Below, one piece after another: positions 35,842 to 48,728 of a stretch of DNA of 64,000 bases; positions within the stretch are counted from its first letter, which is position 1, and each line of letters opens with the position of its first letter. The notes below the pieces were generated by a model, which saw only the letters and a list, made by a program, of their open reading frames with translations, had not been told where the DNA came from and made no database searches. Source of the stretch: Strongylocentrotus droebachiensis. Taxonomy: Eukaryota; Echinodermata; Echinoidea; Camarodonta; Strongylocentrotidae. The DNA lies in contig JAVYIG010007528.1 of the NCBI GenBank assembly GCA_035222895.1, positions 1 through 64,000 of the forward strand, read 5' to 3'. Made by a program: the position numbers and the translations under genes.

Positions 35842-35960
35842 AAATTTATTATCCTAGCTTTAGCTCCATGAATGTTGAGACCGATGAGTTCGTTTTCAGG
35901 ATCACAAACCAACCTTCAAGAAATCATCTGACGGGCAATTTCAATACCCTTATAACAGAT

Positions 35961-36016
35961 AAATAATAATAATAACAAAAACGTTTAGCGCTTACCGCCG
36001 AAGTCTCTAAGCGCTA
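35961..36016 (+). repeat. Dispersed 'AGCGC' repeat, copy 4, abutting a tRNA gene
   Basis: AAATAATAATAATAACAAAA, ACGTTTAGCGCTTACCGCCG, AAGTCTCTAAGCGCT. Its end touches the A-run that serves as the terminator of the tRNA-Pro gene on the other strand. Confidence 0.65.
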
Positions 36017-36024
36017 AAAAAAAA
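36016..36024 (-). terminator. RNA polymerase III terminator (T9) of tRNA-Pro
   Basis: Nine T residues on the minus strand begin 7 nt after the last base of the tRNA. Confidence 0.85.
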
Positions 36025-36030
36025 TACGTG

Positions 36031-36102
36031 GGGCTCGTCCGGGAGTCGAACCCGGGACCTCTCGCACCCTAAGCGAGAATCATGCCACTAGACCAACGAA
36101 CC
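36031..36102 (-). tRNA. tRNA-Pro (anticodon AGG)
   Basis: The 72-nt minus-strand sequence folds as a standard cloverleaf. The acceptor stem is GGTTCGT with ACGAGCC (one G-U pair), and the discriminator base is C. The anticodon stem TCTCG/CGAGA closes a loop containing TTAGGGT, giving anticodon AGG. The T arm has CCGGGTTCGACTCCCGG. The internal promoter boxes are intact: A box TGGTCTAGTGG and B box GGTTCGACTCC. The sequence closely follows animal tRNA-Pro(AGG). There is no intron. A T9 terminator follows. All features suggest a functional gene. Confidence 0.95.
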
Positions 36103-36154
36103 TTCTGTGACCTAAATCCCACTGCTTTAGTTACTAGGTTTTCTTCGTTGTGTT

Positions 36155-36879
36155 CATGGACCTTTTACGGATGGACATTCAACGTGATTCTTTCTTTGAT
36201 CCAATGATAGTCACCGCCTTCTGACTTTGTGCATCTTAATGAGAACATTCAGCTGTTTTAACAATAATGACTGCGTAAGCATTTTCGGTCATTGACAAAG
36301 GAGCAGTTTCCCTCTCTTGTGTTTTGTTTGGATAGTATGCTCTGTAAGAGTGTGTCTTAAATAAAGACATCCCCAATGGGGAGTAGCAAAGTTGAAAAGC
36401 AGACGATTTTGGTGATATGAAATGTATTATTACTGATCTGCAAACTTTCGCACACACCCATGACCTTATAAAACAATTAGAAGGCCATGATCTTTATAAG
36501 CCCTGTGCGTTGTAACTCTGGGATATTATGAGGAAATTGGGGAAAACGGGATTTTAAATCACAACCAATCCAAATGTAACCTCTATCTGGTAATATCAAC
36601 ACGTTTTTCAAAATAAAATACAGTACATGGAACAACAATTTTCGATTATAAACCAGAACTGCACATCGATTTTCCATGATTTAAGCGAGTTATTATCTTC
36701 TGCGCATATAAATTAACATGTGTAAAATCACTATCTTGATTCTGTCCCGGCCTTTTGGCGGTGACCATCATGAGATCAAAGTGAAGAAACATGTACGGAA
36801 TGTTATTGAGACGACATTGAGACAATCACAATGAATTCGTTAAGAAAACGATGAATGTCCATCCGTAATAGGTCCATGG
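36155..36879. mobile_element. 0.7-kb TIR element, copy 2
   Basis: Ends CATGGACCTTTTACGGATGG and, inverted, CATGGACCTATTACGGATGG. The interior is nearly colinear with 23158-23886. The inverted ends are better preserved than in copy 1, but no clear target duplication is seen. It starts about 50 bp upstream (in tRNA orientation) of tRNA-Pro. Confidence 0.75.
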
Positions 36880-37230
36880 TTATATCAATTTCGATTCCTG
36901 TGTTCTAATATCTCAAATAAAATCGAACCTAGTTTAATAAAATTGGATTCCTCATAAACTCGGCTATTTGAAATTAGAAGCTGATAAACTGAAAATAAGG
37001 TGTATGCTGGGCTTGACATGGGTGAGACAATGATATCACGTTTTGCTAGTGACCCGTGGTGAAAGGAAACAACAACCAGTTTTGAGGGAATTATAGAATT
37101 TACCAATATGTGTCAAAAGGAACTTTTATGTCACGTGATCTTATCGCACTTTTCACACAGTGTCCATGAATCTACGCCAGTGATGTGATACGTCCGTTAT
37201 TAGAGCACCGCACGGTATTGCATTTCGCGC

Positions 37231-37231
37231 C

Positions 37232-37298
<67 letters not shown>

Positions 37299-37325
37299 AT
37301 CCCCCCTCTCTCTCTGTATCTCTCT
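37231..37325. repeat. (CT)n microsatellite
   Basis: CTCTCT runs with small interruptions. Confidence 0.9.
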
Positions 37326-40300
37326 TCTCGCATCTGTCACACAAGTTCACGTGTTTACTCGAAACCAATACGAACCGTCTGCCCGCCGATTTGTTTGATC
37401 TCAATACACGGCAGCTCTGCGTTATAAAAACATACACAAACTATGCAGATGTGTAATATTTCATTTTTATCGTACACACACGTTGTGATGAACGAAGGTT
37501 TTGATGGATGGATCACGGTTGGTAATAATTGTAATTGAGGAGGAAAGGTTTGGACGGTATAGTTGACTTGTTGGTGGTATAGGAGTGCATCCTCGAACCA
37601 TTATCCACCCTCATCGCACTGTTTTACGGCGCCTATCATCTCATCTCATCGCGTCAGGTTTCTATGGGTAACCTTCCAGCGTTGTGGTATTCATATTTAA
37701 AGGGAATACTATTCGGAGGCTATACAAGACTTAATACGTGAGTAGAACAATCTTCATACAAATCATTCTTAATATGATCATTGAATAAGGAATTGCGTTC
37801 ATTTGTAAATAATAAACACCCTTTACGGTACAATAAAGATACAAGTAAAGGATTCGAAGCAAATGGGTTGATTAAGAAAAATAAACTATTTTTATCATGC
37901 AGGAAAAAAAAAGATAACTGCATATCTAAATGGCTATATAATTATGACGAATGGCTATATATGACGACAGGGGAGGTTCCATCTAATTAGATACATCCAT
38001 TCATCCTCACATTGTTTGCATGCGACACAAATTATAAGCAATCATGAATTAAACTAATTGATATGCACGTGCACATGTGTATGAACTTGTGGGCTAATAG
38101 TTCATACGCATGCCACTCTACCGGTTTTTAAGCTGCTATAAAGAAGAGCTTATGCGTCTATCATGTACATAAGATTGTACACTCTTTTTTTTTAAAGCCG
38201 GTGTTTTAAGTTCTATCTGACCAACATGCAGTGTATCTCTTTATCATGTATATGTAAAACCGACCCGGAGCCATCCAATCTCAATAAATATAGTGATAAA
38301 TACTTTAATACAAACCTCCAGGTTCTATATCTCATTTAATGTTCAGAGAAAAGTAAATAAAAACGTGCATATACGGAAAAAATGAAAGTATCTTGAAGTG
38401 GTTCCCTTGGAAATGTATATAAAAAGACCGGAAAAGGTATAGTAAGCCTTTGTGGAAATATAACTTGGTATTTCAATGATCTCACTCTCGATCCTGATGC
38501 AGCGTAGAGCTATCATTCCATTGTACGCTGTAATACCCATAGAGAGCACATGATGATTTTTATTATTGAAGATGAGGGTAACTATCATTATTATAAAGCT
38601 CCTATCTTGAGTCATTGAACAGTGAACTTAAACTATACCCATTTCCAAAGGTATTCCCGATTATTTATGATATCGACAGTTGGATTATATTGAATACTAT
38701 TTCGAAAGTGTATTTAGTTCAATTCGTCAGAAGACCGAGCTGATAATTGCATAGATATACCATTTTAGCTGTTCAAGTTTTGAACATAAATTATTGTGTA
38801 AGTTTCTAATGATAATCGGTCTTATCCTATACGCGGTTTTCACTTGTTATATTTCGATATCGATTCAGCATTTTCAAAAGGTCTTATAGGGCGAACAAAT
38901 TTATAATCATTGTCATAAGAATACAGAATGCAAGAATAGCTAGTGTGCACACTTTGATATAATTTTGTTGGGAGTTTATAACAAACTCACGAACCCACAA
39001 AAAAAAAACTACAAGCGCAATTTCCCACCATTTCATTTTAACATCACTCAAATATTCATGCAAATTCATAGCATTTTTCATGAAAAGGCTATAAATAGTT
39101 TGGAGTTAAGCCGCGTTCAGGACACACGTAGGCAAATGCACTGGAGATGTCTGTGCCGTGCTCCAGCACTATTACCCAGCATAATAATATACTAGACGGG
39201 TTGTCAGAGAAGCTGGAAATTTAATTAAATAGCGACGATTGAACTGATAAGAAAGGTTTCTACTCTGGAAAATAATGATAAACGAGAGCAGTGGAAATAT
39301 ATCAACATTTTGACTATACGAATTTGTATTCCTGGTGTAGTATAGAATGAATAAGCAAGTATTGTAAAACAATATTATAGCTAAGAAATCAATAGTCATT
39401 AAAAGGTACTGTTTATTTTACATTATGATAGGTGCTATTTCAATTCTCCTAACAAAGGTTGAACGTATGTGGTAACATTTCTTCCATGGGGATAATTATA
39501 CACGATAAACAAGCCGTAAAATAACCATAATGATTATTTTCAAGTTCAGCTAACTTTATGTAAAATTCAGAAAGAGAACTAGACAAAAGAAAGGAGCGCT
39601 ATATATTTGAAGCTTGATAAAGAATAACGTATAGACAATCGTGAAAAATATTCATCAATATTTAGATATCTTCTGTATATCAACATGACCAGTCGAATCC
39701 TGTAGGCATGGGTTGGGGAATGGAGGGGGGGGGGGGGGGTCGTACCTCCCGCTCCTCACCCTCCATTATTATATACGCCGCTAGTATATTCTTTCTTTTA
39801 AGCTTTATTTTTTGTGTAATTGGATTCAGGAAATTCCAGGCGAGCTCAAATTTTCTTTTTTATTGTCTAGGGTGTCTTTGAATTAATACCGCTTAATCAG
39901 GATATTCTTAGGGTTTCTGTATATTGCGGCAGCCACATTCTGGATCGTTTTACATAATAGCCTCCTTTCATTACTAATCCACGGATGATTCAATTCAACG
40001 AGATATATAACTCGAGTAAAATATCCAGCAAAGAGGGGCTTAATTCAAAACACCACATTTCTGACTGTATAATAATGTCTGTAGATTTATTAGCGTAACA
40101 ATAATGTGTGAACATACTGATTTGAGGATAATACTTAGCGATTCGATTTGACCGCATAGGAGACAGGGAGTATGATTCTCAAAGCCGTGTCTGATATGTT
40201 TTAATTGACTGTGTAATGTGAAAATGTCTGAATTGAGCTGTAATTTGAACAGAATTTAACCTTTTGACCCAACTAAAGGATTGTTATTTCTATCATATGA

Positions 40301-40367
40301 CAGAAAGAAATGTGTTGCTTTAGATATGATGGCTTGTACGAATTACATCAGAACATACCAGTGTATG

Positions 40368-40542
40368 CAGTGAAACCGCGTCATAGATAGCACTGTTAAA
40401 ACCAACTCTAATATATGACATGGATAAATTTCCAATCTCATTTTTTTGTATTGTAATATTTTGATCCCAGATATAACGAGGTTTTTAGCATAACGAGGTT
40501 ATTTTCTTGGTCCCAATGAATTGATTTAACGAGGTTGCACAC
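40368..40542. mobile_element. Possible pogo/Tigger-type MITE remnant
   Basis: It begins CAGTGAAACCGCGTCATAGA. The other end, inverted, reads GTGCAACCTCGTTAAATC, sharing AACC.CGT. The interior repeats ATAACGAGGTT. Ends of this kind are common in Tc1/pogo-like elements. The copy is degraded. Confidence 0.4.
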
Positions 40543-43500
40543 AAAGAGAGAGAAAATACTTCAATTTGTGGATCTATAGTTTGATGCGGTACATTTAACA
40601 TTTACAACGGAATGGAGCTAAATATAATCAGGCTTCAGTGTTCCGTGGAACAATTCAAGCTATATGAAAAATCATCAAGTCAAACAAATCCCCCCCCCCC
40701 CCCCCCACAATAAAAGATCATTTCAGAAAGACATGCATGGTATTTGTTTACTTAACTTCCTGTGGATGAAAGATAAAACAATATATCTATTTACTGTTTT
40801 CTTCTCGTACATTTACATTTCTCATACAATTTGTATACCATAGTAGTAGTACATGTAAAGTGAAAATATCGATTTTATAATAATACAAATACAATGTAGT
40901 GAAATGGAATCACATGCATTCCTATATCGTTTGCTCCTCATTATAACTATAGGCACAGTCAGCTCGAGACGTAACACATTATCGTACATTATATCCGATT
41001 AATCCCCTAAACATGTTCGCAATATTTACTTATCAAAGTTCTAATCTTCTATACCGAACTTTATACTACTACTTGGGTGTATTCGGAAGGGGAAGTCCCT
41101 TTATTAGGGGCGTCAAATCCAGGTAAAATCCTCTCTTTCCTGCCACCGTGTTTATGTTGATCTAGAGTATAGATAGAGCTAACATACTTTTCAGATCCGT
41201 CTAGTCGAACATTACATTTCTAAAGATTTATCTCTTGGGGAGGTAATATATACTGTACCTTTTGGGCTTCTATACTAAAGCCCATACATCCCCGTCTTCA
41301 AATCAGCTCTATACTAATCCCATTGGATTAACTGAAGCCAGGAGCCAAACGGTTAAACCACAGACGTCAACGCCCCAATCTTGCGGGGTGATGAAGTGAA
41401 CTAATAATATGGGGAATCGTGACGGAAATCACCAAGATTTCCGAAGATAAATCTCTTCGCGGTGGTATAGAATTGGAAGTAACTTCTGTAGAGATAAATC
41501 AGAGGAAATCAAGATTATCTCATAATTCATCTTCTTACACACAAAAGGAGGGATTAAACATTATTTGAATGAAGATTATTTTGGGAGTATTTACTGCACA
41601 AAGCCAGGCAGCTGAAATGTAGACACTGAATTAAGTTTCCTTATAATTTCATTTAATGCTTCCAACCGGTATACGTGAGCTATAAAATATAATCGTCTGG
41701 AGCCATATGCGAATGAAGGTTTGTCAACACCAACACTACAACATTTGATGAAGACGGTTCCTCAATTAAGGAAATAACAAAATGAGTGACAGAATCTTAC
41801 TGCTTATTATTTTTATCATGGGCGTTTAAAAACCAATAACTATCCTCTCCATGCTTTTTATATGCTTGTAAAGTACACAAAGTAAAATTGATCTTGTTGA
41901 TTTATCATAATTATTAGCATAATCATTGTTCCCATTCTCTCTTTCCTCTCTCTAAAATTCGACTGGTTAATAATGATTTGAAATTACCTGAAAGTGGTAT
42001 ATCCATTTCATCTCCCTACTTTGTTCTCACCTAACATTTCTTATGATCCATTCAGTGGTATTTTGATTTGCTTATTATCTTGTATATATTGCCAAATGAT
42101 ACTTTTACGAGGGGCTTTATTATCACCATGATACCCGTTGACTATAACTATTTTACCGACACATAAATATATTCTAACACACATCCATTAATATTAAATG
42201 AACATTGTACTTTTCAATTTAGTACAGTGTGTCATGCTCCTCAAATATTCATCAAACTATGAGTAATTAAATGGAACAAACATGAGCAAAGTACTGTCAG
42301 GGTTGATATCAATATAGTCTGAAATGCTGTATCATATACGTCGGAATGGCAGCGTGCGCTAAACTAATTTCCGAAACAAATAAATTATGTCCCTCATCGC
42401 TATTTATTGACAGATTATGGTTACTGTTTTACTCTCAGTGCGTTTGCTCATCTCTCGTGGAATCGAATCAAATGACAAAATGAACTTGGAATGACTGACC
42501 TAAAGATATATATATCCTTGTATTTTCATCAAAGATTTAATGTTAATCAATATATTCAAAGAGATTAGGGACAATAGACTTCTTCTATTCATCTAAATGC
42601 GTGACATTTTCTCTCTTTTTATGTGGTTGTTAATGTGGGTACACAATAATACTTATTTGCCAATACTGATGAAACAGATTTGCGTGTTTGTATCAATACA
42701 TTTATTTTCAGAGTAATTATGGAAATGGATGTCCTCATTTCACTCTTTAATACTACTAACACATTGTGCTAGATTCATAATTGAAATGCATTCATTTTTA
42801 AGGGTATATACAATGGAAATTAATTTTTCAATGCTGGTAAATCAGATTGCAGAATATCATTCAACAATGCCATACCATTGAGAGAGAGTGGCGTTTCTCA
42901 TTTCAATGAGAAAAGCCCATTAGGAAAAATAATGGATTCGTATTTTAACTACCCCTTTTGCGTCTCACCAATTGGAGGGTTTCTTCAGCAGTGATGGCCA
43001 TCCCGATTCCCGAGATGAGATAAATATAAGTGAGGTGGCCATAAGCGGGGTGTGGGGTGATACGGGTAGGAATGGGAGGGGGGGTGGGGTTACGTACGTG
43101 CCCCCTCCAATATTATAGTGAAACGAAAGAAGAGATAGATAGAAGGATTAGAAAGAGAGAATTCTTTACATTTCAATTCAATCCAATGGCCAAAGGAGAG
43201 GAAGAGAAAGGACTAAAGAAAAACACACTGCGACCCCTCTCCCCTCTCACTAATCCATGACCTAATAATGTGCGTTGCATCAAACGAGTAAGATCAAGTC
43301 GTGCCCCCCCCCCATGATGTTCCCTACATATCTGGACTCAAACTACGCCACTGATGAATAGACAATTCTTTGAATTGTGATGGAGAGTCTTGAAATCTTG
43401 AAATCCGAGCTTGAACTATGAGCGGATGGACATGCATTGGCATGAAAAGATGAAGATGAATCGCCTTCATTACTTCATATCATTGCCTCCACTTAGCTTT

Positions 43501-44659
43501 AATAATGGGCGGAGCATCAGTGCACAGCTGTCGATCAATTGAAATGTTTGAGGACTGAAATAAGATAAAATAGATTTAAATGCTTGGAAATGTTAGAAAA
43601 TGGGCAGTGGTACAAAGTATCTTTCACTCAATGCAAGATGGTTTGCTCCCTGCAATATTTAAGGCAATAGCATAGGTATCTGGATACAATGTCTTAATGC
43701 AATTTTAAATGTTATAGGGACACAATAACTATCATACAAAATACTGCACTACTGTTGTCTGATTGTACAGTGTCTGAAAATACCATTTGAGTTAAACTGT
43801 GAAATATAATAGCGAGCCTTGAATAGAAAAAGAAAATATCTAAATTAATGGCAAATTAAATTAAAGAAAGAAATAAGCTTTGAAAAGTATATAAGGACAA
43901 CTAATTGTCACGATTATCGCTGGTAGTAACCGCCATGACTATACCATCATTTGAATTTCATTCGTAGTGCAATGGTATGGTTGCATGCTGCGTTTTTCCC
44001 CATATATGGTTGATAATTACGGCAGTAAGTGTTATTTATTTGTTTGTTTTATGATGGTTTTGTGTTGATTTTATCAAGCAACGCAGTGCAAGTTATTACA
44101 TAAGGTTAATCAGCATAGAGAACATATAACTCCACCGCTATTTAATCGCTTATAAATTACGACAAATTGTTAAAGTTCTTTAAAAAAAACAAAAAATACG
44201 TTTTTTACTGATTATGCTTGTCTCAAAACAATTATGCTCATTTAATTCTTAATCAAAGTCTAATTACGATAACTGCATTCTCTCCATGAATTTCTTTCAG
44301 TCACTAAATAGATTATGAAATTATCGGGAAAGTGAAGGATATCACACTGCAATAACCGTGATCCATCATAATAGGCTCCATAACTAAATGGAAAAGTGTT
44401 GAGTTGTTAAGTCACCTGCACAGTGGTCATTACGACGCTTTACAAGTACACCTGCTATACCATAAACTGACAAGAAATTAATATTGACAGATGAAATTAT
44501 ATTGATTGGGAGATTAAAATGATTGGTTCATTAGTCAGGCATAATTACATCAACAAGCGTGACATTAGGATAATTATGTAGGCATTCGAACTGCTGATAT
44601 TTGTTGTAAGTTTAGGAAAATAAAATGATGGGAGGTGAAAGTGCGGTTTGGTTTGATGT

Positions 44660-44862
44660 TTTGTTTTACCTGTCTGATGAGAAAGCATGACTGCTTGTAA
44701 GTAAGCAACCAGGGACCGACGGCTTTAAGTCCTCTTCGAGGGGATTGGTAATGAGGCATAATGCCTTACCAAAGGGTACTAGCGCAGCATCGACTTGGTT
44801 TTGAACCCGGGACCTCCCGGTTTAATACGAGACCTCTGCTCTACCCCTGAGCCATCTCGTCT
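44660..44862 (-). mobile_element. tRNA-derived SINE, copy 2
   Basis: Minus-strand head GATGGCTCAGGGGTAGAGCA (A box) and GGTCCCGGGTTCAAAACC (B box), then CCCTTTGGTAAGG, GAGGACTTAAAGCCGTCGG, GGTTGCTTACTTACAAGCA and CAGGTAAAAC. These blocks match the copy at 14345-14545 in the same order. Confidence 0.8.
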
Positions 44863-44989
44863 CCTTCCAAAAGTGTTAGTCATGTTTTGGCAAATAACAT
44901 GTTGAATGCTGACTTTACGGTTCCCGCAATAATCCGTTTCGAAAATATAATTCCATATACAGTACCCAAAAAGATAGAATATGTAGAAA

Positions 44990-45080
44990 GAGGGGGAGAG
45001 CGAAAAGAGGGAGATAGGTAGGGGGAAAGATAGTAAAAGAGAGAGAAAGGGAGAGAGAGAGAGAGAGAGAGAGAGGGGGA

Positions 45081-45136
<56 letters not shown>
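44990..45136. repeat. (GA)n microsatellite
   Basis: GAGAGA repeats with GGG interruptions; open frames over it are artefacts. Confidence 0.9.
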
Positions 45137-45139
<3 letters not shown>

Positions 45140-45596
45140 TGGTAGGGGTGGGATGGGGTGCATATCATATTGCACTTTGTATAAATGTATCATGTACGTA
45201 TTTCATCTTTTGCACAAGCTGCGCCTTGAGCATTTGACTGTCAAGTGGATTTGGCGCCTTATAAATCTTATGTATTATTATTATATCACGGAGTAGCAAG
45301 TGCTGCTCGTATATAACAAATACTGTTTATGGAAACATATTTTCCAAACGGGTTTCTGCGGATACTGTGAAGTCTGCTTTCATAAAAATGTTATGGCCAA
45401 AGTCAACTAAAGTCAATCAATAACATGTTGCGCCTTTCCATAGGCACCTTCTAGAGCAGTCGAGAATAGAATCCTCGAAGACACCATATACCACATCGGT
45501 ATTACCGTCTCTGACTTACCTTCTTCCAACATATTGACACATGGTCAATAACAAGCCTTGCTTGCAATGTCAATGATACCGAAGTTTACTCATGTC

Positions 45597-46134
45597 TTAA
45601 AGGTACTATGTCCCATTTGCAGGCCCAAAAAATGAAAAAGTTAAATTCCAACTGCATTTGAAAGATAATACTTATTTAGAACTTCCCTAAAAAAGGTGGG
45701 GCTTGAAAGTGTCTTCAAGTGGGAAAATAATGACTATTAGTTGTCAAATCATTTAGGGCTATAGAGCCCAAAAGTAATAGTCTTGATTTTCAGACAATTG
45801 TACCGAATGGTCATACGTTTTATGCTGCGCAAAGATTCAATCAGTTTAATCTTGGCCATCACAAGAAGTGGGTTATTGATGTAGACAAATGCTCATGTAC
45901 CCTTTACAACTCTTTTCATGTTTGTTATTACCAAAGAAGAAAAAAAAAAGCCAGTCAGTCACTCAATAGTGTCTGACAGTGAAGTCTAGCAAGTAAACGG
46001 TTTTCCTTGCATAATTTGAATATGAGGACACTGCTAACGTTTAAATTTCACAGATAGGACATACATGACATATTCATAATTCCTAAGTTCTACATAATTT
46101 GAGGTTGGCTGCAAAAGGGACATAGTACCTTTAA
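45597..46134. mobile_element. Second TTAA-flanked MITE (piggyBac- or Kolobok-like), 530 bp
   Basis: TTAA at 45597-45600 and 46131-46134 flank 22-bp inverted ends AGGTACTATGTCCC.TTTGCAG with one mismatch. The interior (45601-46130) is non-coding and AT-rich. The ends differ from those of the 7139-7713 element, so it belongs to a different TTAA-targeting family. Confidence 0.85.
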
Positions 46135-46744
46135 AGCCCGGTTAAGCAAGCAGAAAAAAGAGGATATTTGCTAAGTTAAAGTGCAAAGGTGCGTCGTCGA
46201 TTAGAAGACAATGAGATTATAAAGGGTTAGGTTTTTTTTAATGTGTCTGCCCCTTTATAACTTGTATGTTTGCATATATACAACTCCGGAAGGCCATGTC
46301 ACTGACTCATAAGAAATGACAGGAAACGGGAATACATGTCGTACCACGAAATCTATATTAAAAAAGTATTGGTAGTAAAGTTCGATAGCCCCCAAAGGGA
46401 CGGATGTCATAAGCGCGACAGAAGTTTATTATATGAATATTACAGGCGTAGTACCGGGCGCCGTTTGCCAATTACAGCAATAATCATACAAAGCTTTTAG
46501 GTATTTGTATACTTTTCTCAACTGAAATATTACTAAAACAAATCTACAGAATACAAAAACAAACAAACAAACAAACAAACAAACATCAGACCTGTCGTTG
46601 GTGCTTTGTATTTCGACCATGGCATTGGCCTGTCACTGTTCACCTTCATTTCTTGTTTGTGGAAATGTAATTTATTGCATATACGGACTGAATCCAAAAC
46701 ATACAAAACCAGTTTTACTGTTCAATAAATTGTGCACTATAGCC

Positions 46745-46826
46745 GGGGGAGGAGAGGGGGAGGGGAGGGGGGAGGTGGAGGGGGAGGGGGAGGGGGAGGG
46801 GGAGGGGGAGGGGGAGGGGGAGGGGT
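46745..46826 (+). repeat. (GGGGGA)n array with strong G-quadruplex potential
   Basis: Successive G4-G6 runs separated by single A or GA, with seven regular GGGGGA units from about 46779. Confidence 0.9.
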
Positions 46827-48617
46827 GTTCTACATATTATGACGGGTACGTTGTATATCATCATTCTACAATGCGACAACCGTATGGGGTATCATTTTAA
46901 CAATGATAGTCACAGTATGATAGAGGGTAGCTAACAAGTGACTTTCGAGTGTGTCTCGAACCAAAAGGACAATATACACTATGGGAAAATCCTAAAGCAT
47001 TTACTTCACTTTCTTGCATTTCTTTGTGTATGAAAAGCGAGGCATCCATGTAGTATGGTTGCCTAAGTGCCTGCTCGACAACTTCTATTCAATATTATCT
47101 GTGGCACAAAATATATTTCCTAATTGCATCGTTATATACCTTTTCGTGTTGATATAATTTATGAACACGCGCGCTTTTCTGTAATGAACTATAGTTGCCA
47201 TGCCAACTGCTATTGTTGCTATAGAAGTATACGTGGACCGCATGCCGTTGCTAGCGTTTGCCCATGCACTTCAGCGCTGATTGTATTCTAGCTAGCTAAA
47301 GGGCAGTGTTTTGGAATATTTCTCTAAAATAGATATGGGGAAAGGCTATAAATATTGCTAAACCCACCTGCTGCAACATGATATAATCTTCCGAATGACT
47401 GATTGAATAATAGATAGAATAATAATGAGAAAAACTACGGTATTACAAATACATGTACACATATTTCCGCCATTCCATCACATTGAATTCAGAATCGAGT
47501 GCAAAAAACCGCTAACGCCATGGTGATGTAGTTGATAAAAATTGGCTCTTTCCCACGAATGAAAAATTAATGGGCTTTCAGGATTTTTACTTTAAAGGCT
47601 ATATAAATATTTCATCTCCATATCTCATCTCTATGAGATCAAACAAAAAAATCTTTCTGTGTATATTCATGCAAAAATATTTCAGGTTGATATTCCGGGT
47701 GGCTAAAACGGGAACACATTTCTGTTTTAGATTCAACTCTTATACGAAGTAGAATATCAAATATTGCAATTTGTGCACAACACTAAAGCGGGATTCTTTG
47801 GTTATCTCTCTCTGTGATATATTACTTCCTAATTGTATTTATCTGTAAGTGTAAAGGATAACTGATGAGATAGCCTGCATTGCTAAATGTGGATTGAATG
47901 CGGAAAGCAACTAGCCTCAAAATGTGAAAATCCTGGGTTTGGAATTTAGAGTATATCAAACCCGTCGTAACGCTTCATATACAACTCATGGTGATACGTT
48001 CCTAATTAGAAAATCGGACGATTATTATAAGGGAAGGACAACATATTTATTGGAGCAATTTGTTGAGATATCCGAAATGAATTAAGTTTTGATGACCTCT
48101 TATCAAGTTATTTGCTTTAAAAATCAAAATGATTACGAAAGGGACGAGGTCTAGGAAATGGGTTCATTTTTCGTTTCAATAGGCTAAACTTAGTTAGTCA
48201 AAATATGATAGTTAGAATGTCTTGAACTGAAGATAAATAGACGGTGTATGGAAGACGGAATTCAGTACGTTAGGTATAGCTTTATAGCTTCATTGGTAAA
48301 TGCTTGACGACAAGAAATGAGAAATCATGTCCAGAATAAAGAGACACGAAAGAGACACAGAAAGAAATATAATGAAAGGAAATTAAATTTTAAAAAGAGG
48401 GATGATAAGTAGGGAAAGAAGAGGAATAGTATTAGGAGACGTAGGCGAAGAGAAAGGGGGATGAGAATAAGAGATAAAGACACAAGACGTCAAACGAAAG
48501 CAGGAGGAGAGTAGAAGAAGCAAACATGGCGAAGATTGCAAGAAGTAGAAATTGGAATTAAACTGAAACTATCCAATAGATAAAAACAAGGAGTGAGTTA
48601 AAACTTCCCGAACTGAA

Positions 48618-48681
48618 GAGAGAGGGAGAGAGGAAGGGAAGAGAGAGAGAGAGGAAGAGAGAGAGAGAGAGGGGGGGGGGG

Positions 48682-48725
<44 letters not shown>
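48618..48725. repeat. (GA)n microsatellite with a poly-G insert
   Basis: GAGAGA runs around a run of about 14 G at 48671-48684. Confidence 0.9.

Positions 48726-48728
<3 letters not shown>

Larger units (their letters stand above)
36880..44656. other. About 7.8 kb gene-free region
   Basis: No protein or RNA gene is recognisable on either strand. It contains a CT microsatellite (37231-37325), a poly-G run near 39724-39740, a possible MITE (40368-40542), a poly-C run near 40690-40707 and a G-rich patch near 43055-43090. The rest is AT-rich with short frames only. It could hold distal regulatory DNA or untranslated exons. Confidence 0.5.

Noticed and set aside
35029-35912. Several overlapping long frames rich in Glu, Lys, Asn, Ser or Leu
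   Set aside because: Products of the AGG/AAG/AAT triplet repeat; present in several frames at once and without any domain.
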